Shown: positions 60,219 to 64,000 of the stretch, piece after piece
Layout: the number at the start of each line of letters is the position of its first letter
How positions within the stretch are numbered: the stretch's first letter is position 1
From: Plasmopara viticola
Lineage: Eukaryota > Oomycota > Peronosporomycetes > Peronosporales > Peronosporaceae
Direction: 5' to 3'
Assembly (NCBI GenBank): GCA_001695595.3
Contig: MBPM02000031.1
Coordinates: 372,001-436,000 of the forward strand
DNA length: 64,000 nt
Translations under genes and position numbers: made by a program
The notes under the pieces: model-generated
Seen by the model: only the letters and a program-made list of their open reading frames with translations
Databases searched by the model: none
Told to the model about the DNA's origin: nothing

Positions 60219-63200
60219 AACGACTGGACATCAAAATGAAATATGCTGAAGAATTAGTGGTGATTCTGGCAAATCATTCAAAATTGTCATCCAGAGCCAC
60301 ACTAAAACGAAAATCCGGCATTGTGCGAGATGAGATCGAGCGTTGCTATATTCACCATGCAAACCTCGACCGTATATTAAATGTCGGTAGTGCGGTCAAA
60401 ATCTTGCCGACGAAGTCAGGATTACGATCTGTGTATATTATTGAGATAGAAAGAGCATGTAAAGCCTATCTTATTGCCTGCATTTTTGATAGTAGAAGTA
60501 CAGCATGTCATATTGCCCACAATGAGCAAGTTGCTTCTTGGGGCAATTCAAGAGATCAAGCATTTTTGTTTCCATGAGTTGATCATTCAAAAGCAACCGC
60601 AGAATCGCTTTAAATACTCTTTATTCCAAATTACCTGTCAAACAAGCTTCAGCCGAGACCCTCTTCAAAATAAAAGGATCGTCTTATCAAGAATCAACAT
60701 CTAGCACTAGTCAGTATGACGAACAACATACAAGCAGTCTCTCGATAATCTCATCGCAAGTCGGTTTAATTGACTGGAAGGAGATGTGATCGAGCTGCCA
60801 GTCATGTTATAACTCTATCACTATGACTGTATCACATTTTTAATCATTCAAGCTAGTTTACCGGTAGTAGATTCCGGAACCACTTTACACAAGATTAGTT
60901 CCATGAGATCTACGTAGTTTCTTCGAAGTCCTGATTAAAACTACTTATATACGACGTCAAGACACAGTCCGATCAGAAACATCAATGAATTTGCTGCTGG
61001 CCGGGCCATAACTTGCTTTGTATCGGATGAGCATATCATTCCAATAATTCCACCTCGACGATCCAAGAGACTAGTGGATCAGTTTGAATTCGAGGCTTGA
61101 TATTACGGCTAGCTCGTCTTTTATGGCAGCTGATACTAACGTTGGAGACAGTAGGGGTATAGTAGCAATGAGGCAAATTTACTTTTGGAAATAAAGCCGG
61201 TTTTAAATGCCGCGTTTGTAAGAGAAAAAGGTGCTACGCAAAAAATAGTTAGTGAGTTGCTTACGAAGAGAACGTATATGCAACAAATCAGCGTTGTTGA
61301 GCCCGACTATATCTCAAAGTTTCTTTCCTAAGAAATTGACAGGGCACGATGCGCTTCTTAGCTCGGACTTCATGGTTATTATCGAAAGGTTTGATGAAAT
61401 GATGTTACGTACAATAACGTCAACACCCCACTGACTATGCGTTGACCGCTGCACTAAAAACATGCTTTTCTACAGCCCATGAGCGCCGATTCTATTCAGT
61501 TTCTCAACGTGCTGCTACGTGCAAATTCATTTAGAAACAGTGTCAGACAGCTGCGGAAAATCTAGATTTTGGCGATGATTTGAGATCCAAATACAGAAAC
61601 CACTCAAAAAATATTTAAGTTTAGTGATTGTACAGCACACACTCAACTGAAAAAACATCTTTGTGAATTTGGCGAACCAAGGCGATCAACTCCATCGCTG
61701 TAGGATATTTCGGATGCAAAGAATGACAAGCTACCAGGGGCAAAACGAGTAAGGGGGACGATTAGACGAACGCGCCGATCATGGTGCTGGTCGACAGCCT
61801 AGAATATAAAAATGCGAAGGTTATGCTCAAGCACGAACTCGTAAATTCTGTAGTAATGATTTTTGGAGGTGTAAACAACCCGGTCAGCACCCCAACTAAA
61901 TCATTACACAATCAGATTGTGGGAACTAAATTAGCCTATCTCCGGACGTTCAGATCAAGCCTTTATGTAGCAACGCATGTAGCAATCGCAGGAACGTTTG
62001 TGTTCAATCCTTGAATACAACGGCACACGTAGCCGCTCGAACAATTTAAACGGTGCGATCCAAGTAGATATTAAGTTGGGCCTGCTCTTTCACCAATTTA
62101 TACCGTAAGCACCACCACATTGGCTTGTCTAGGTATTCCAGCTTTCCAGTAAGCAACAACTTAAGATTGGCTAGAAGACGGATTAGGCGGTGTTCCATGC
62201 AAAAAGCTATGCAGAGTCGGATACCACCTTCAGTTTTCTTACGAACATAGCAATCAATGTCACTCAAAGCAAAACTAGCGCTTGATACTTGCACCGATAG
62301 TAGACCTTTGAGCCTGTCCCGCAACATCTTGCAAACCTGAAAATCTTCCTTATGCATTTTCTGTGTCCTCGTCCCAAAAAAAATCAATAGATGGTGGAGC
62401 TTTGGCAAAAGCAGATGATGCCAAATCTAGGGTATTGACCATACTTATTCATAATCCTCCGGTGTATTTTCTCTTAAGCTGACAATCTGATTGTAATCTC
62501 ACTTTACCTCTTCAGCAGACCTACTCAAACAAGTCAGGGTCACCATCTGATTTTCGGGTCTTGAACGAAATATCCTCTATCTTTATGAATGCTAACTTAA
62601 AATTCTTCGAAACATTGTTCGAACATTGATTGTTGAGCAACAACATGTGAGATTTAGACCACAAGACCATGAGGCCAACTTAGGTGCGCCATATATCACC
62701 AGATTTACAGCTTTGTTTTCTTTTTGTAAAAAACAGTGCGCGATACCCATCAAGTACCACAATCATAAGTCATTCCGTTCTCTGTGCGGTTAGCTAAAAT
62801 ATGTTGGCTGCGCCCATCGATCCGAATCAAATGATGTCATGTAGGACGAGAGCATTGATTGTACGGTTTACCAGAATTTAGTCGACAAACATTCTTTGAA
62901 AGCCTGGTAACTACTAATGCGTAAAGTTCTCTGTGCGAATAGTAGATCATCTAACGAAAGCACATCACCTGTAGAACCTGCCGATTAGTGCTGGAAAGGG
63001 CTCTTTCGGGCCCCACATGTCGGCGGACGTGATAGTAACTTATCTGAAAACGTCGCAATGCTGAAGGGGCTGTAGCTTTTGCATTTGCTACAACCTAGGC
63101 ATTTTTTCTGGCAGCTATAGCTTCTGCTGTATATCATGCGAAATATGGGTCATTCTTCTCTAAATTATGCGACAAAAAAATCTGGGTGTCCTAAAATATA

Positions 63201-64000
63201 GACTGTAGATAAGCTAGGCTGATTGAGGTAGGCTGAAGTAGAGTGACAAATGATTCTGTTTAGATATGCAATTTAATATGCTAAAACATAAGCTGCGATC
63301 ACTCTGGTGCTACAGTACTTTGGCCCAGATCGGCTATCCTCAATGTTAGTAATAGACAATTCTGATGCAAGATCATGACGGTGGAACAATGACCAATAAT
63401 GGACGCTAATAATTCGGATTGGCGACAACAAATGAGGGTAATGACTTGGCACTAGACCATATCTTACCTATTCTGATCGCCTAGCCTGCGAGCCAAAGTT
63501 AGCAGCTTGCCCAATTCCCTCGGTCTTTGAAGGTCGTGGAGAATAAAAATTTCGGGAAGGTCGCAGCAAGGACCGCTCTGCTGGAGAATTAAGACCCTGT
63601 CTTGGCACAAAACTAGATAATCACCCATCAGGAAAACTCTGTGGACAGTTGTATAAACCATTTGGATTGGCTTCCACCCAAAAGATTGCTCTTTACCGTT
63701 TATTATCAACAAAGTACGAAGTTTTATTTATGTAATGCGGAGTTAGAGGAAAGATTCCATTCGGTGTCTGAGCCATGCATCCATATCACTGCTGCTTGCT
63801 TGCCAATTTTTGTCACGCATCATTTGTATTGCATTAAACTGCGAGATATTTTTTAACAATTTCAATAAATATCTAATGCAAATGAATAAGCGCGAGTCCA
63901 CTAACCCTTTTTACAACACCTCGTCTTCCGTTTGCAAAGACGGGTGATCCTGGCGATGTTGCTCATGCTAGATGACAATTTGCTAACTTTTTTTTTTGTT
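60219..64000. other. Gene desert to window end
   Basis: No supported gene. The longest frames are 60236-60577 (+, 113 codons, starting just after the retroposon) and 62046-62408 (minus, 120 codons). Both are uninterrupted but have no recognisable motif, and their flanks are full of stops. They are candidates only. Confidence 0.4.

Noticed and set aside
60236..62408. 113- and 120-codon frames as genes
   Set aside because: No start context, motif, splice partner or homologue could be seen; chance frames of this size occur in the region.

Overview
The window looks like nuclear DNA of a Peronosporales oomycete (a downy mildew or Phytophthora relative). The reasons are an intronless-CDS beta-tubulin of oomycete type, short introns of 51-100 bp, core promoters resembling the oomycete initiator (TCATTYYNCAWTTT), a Ty3-type retroelement with a WRIVxDYRxLN reverse transcriptase, and long AT-rich, TE-littered gene deserts between a few compact genes. 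This placement is inference from gene content; no species is claimed.

Layout. 1-6.2 kb is gene-free decayed sequence with one tRNA-derived SINE (minus strand, about 5.2-5.5 kb). 6.2-8.2 kb and 13.7-20.0 kb (both minus) hold two paralogous genes for secreted, very acidic, cysteine-poor repeat proteins. The shorter has about six diverged units of 80-90 aa. The longer has about 23 units (14 at an exact 246-bp spacing, 7 at 249 bp apart from one 246-bp interval, 2 diverged) between the same N-terminal signal-peptide region and the same C-terminal tail. An in-frame TAA at 15408-15410 cuts the long gene into 1,525 and about 579 codons. 20-35 kb is a TE-rich desert with a fold-back repeat cluster (26.5-27.2 kb) and a tail-to-tail pair of a SINE-like retroposon (30.4-31.0 kb).

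35.1-42.4 kb is a conserved island: a kinesin-4 family motor (+), a convergent three-exon AMMECR1-domain gene (-), a truncated and frameshifted fragment of the purine enzyme FGAM synthase (-), and a probable two-exon small coiled-coil protein (+). 42.4-46.4 kb is a broken Ty3/gypsy element (+) with gag, protease, reverse transcriptase, RNase H and integrase traces in order. 46.4-56.9 kb is a desert with a G-rich/C-rich repeat at about 56 kb. 56.9-59.3 kb is a second island: beta-tubulin with a likely 5'UTR intron, convergent with a SOSS-B-like OB-fold protein. Another SINE-like copy with a perfect 12-bp target-site duplication lies at 59.88-60.2 kb, and the rest to 64 kb shows no supported gene.

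The most interesting locus is the pair of secreted acidic repeat proteins. It appears to be a small family, possibly undescribed, in which one member expanded its internal repeats by unequal exchange while both ends and the core promoter stayed recognisable.
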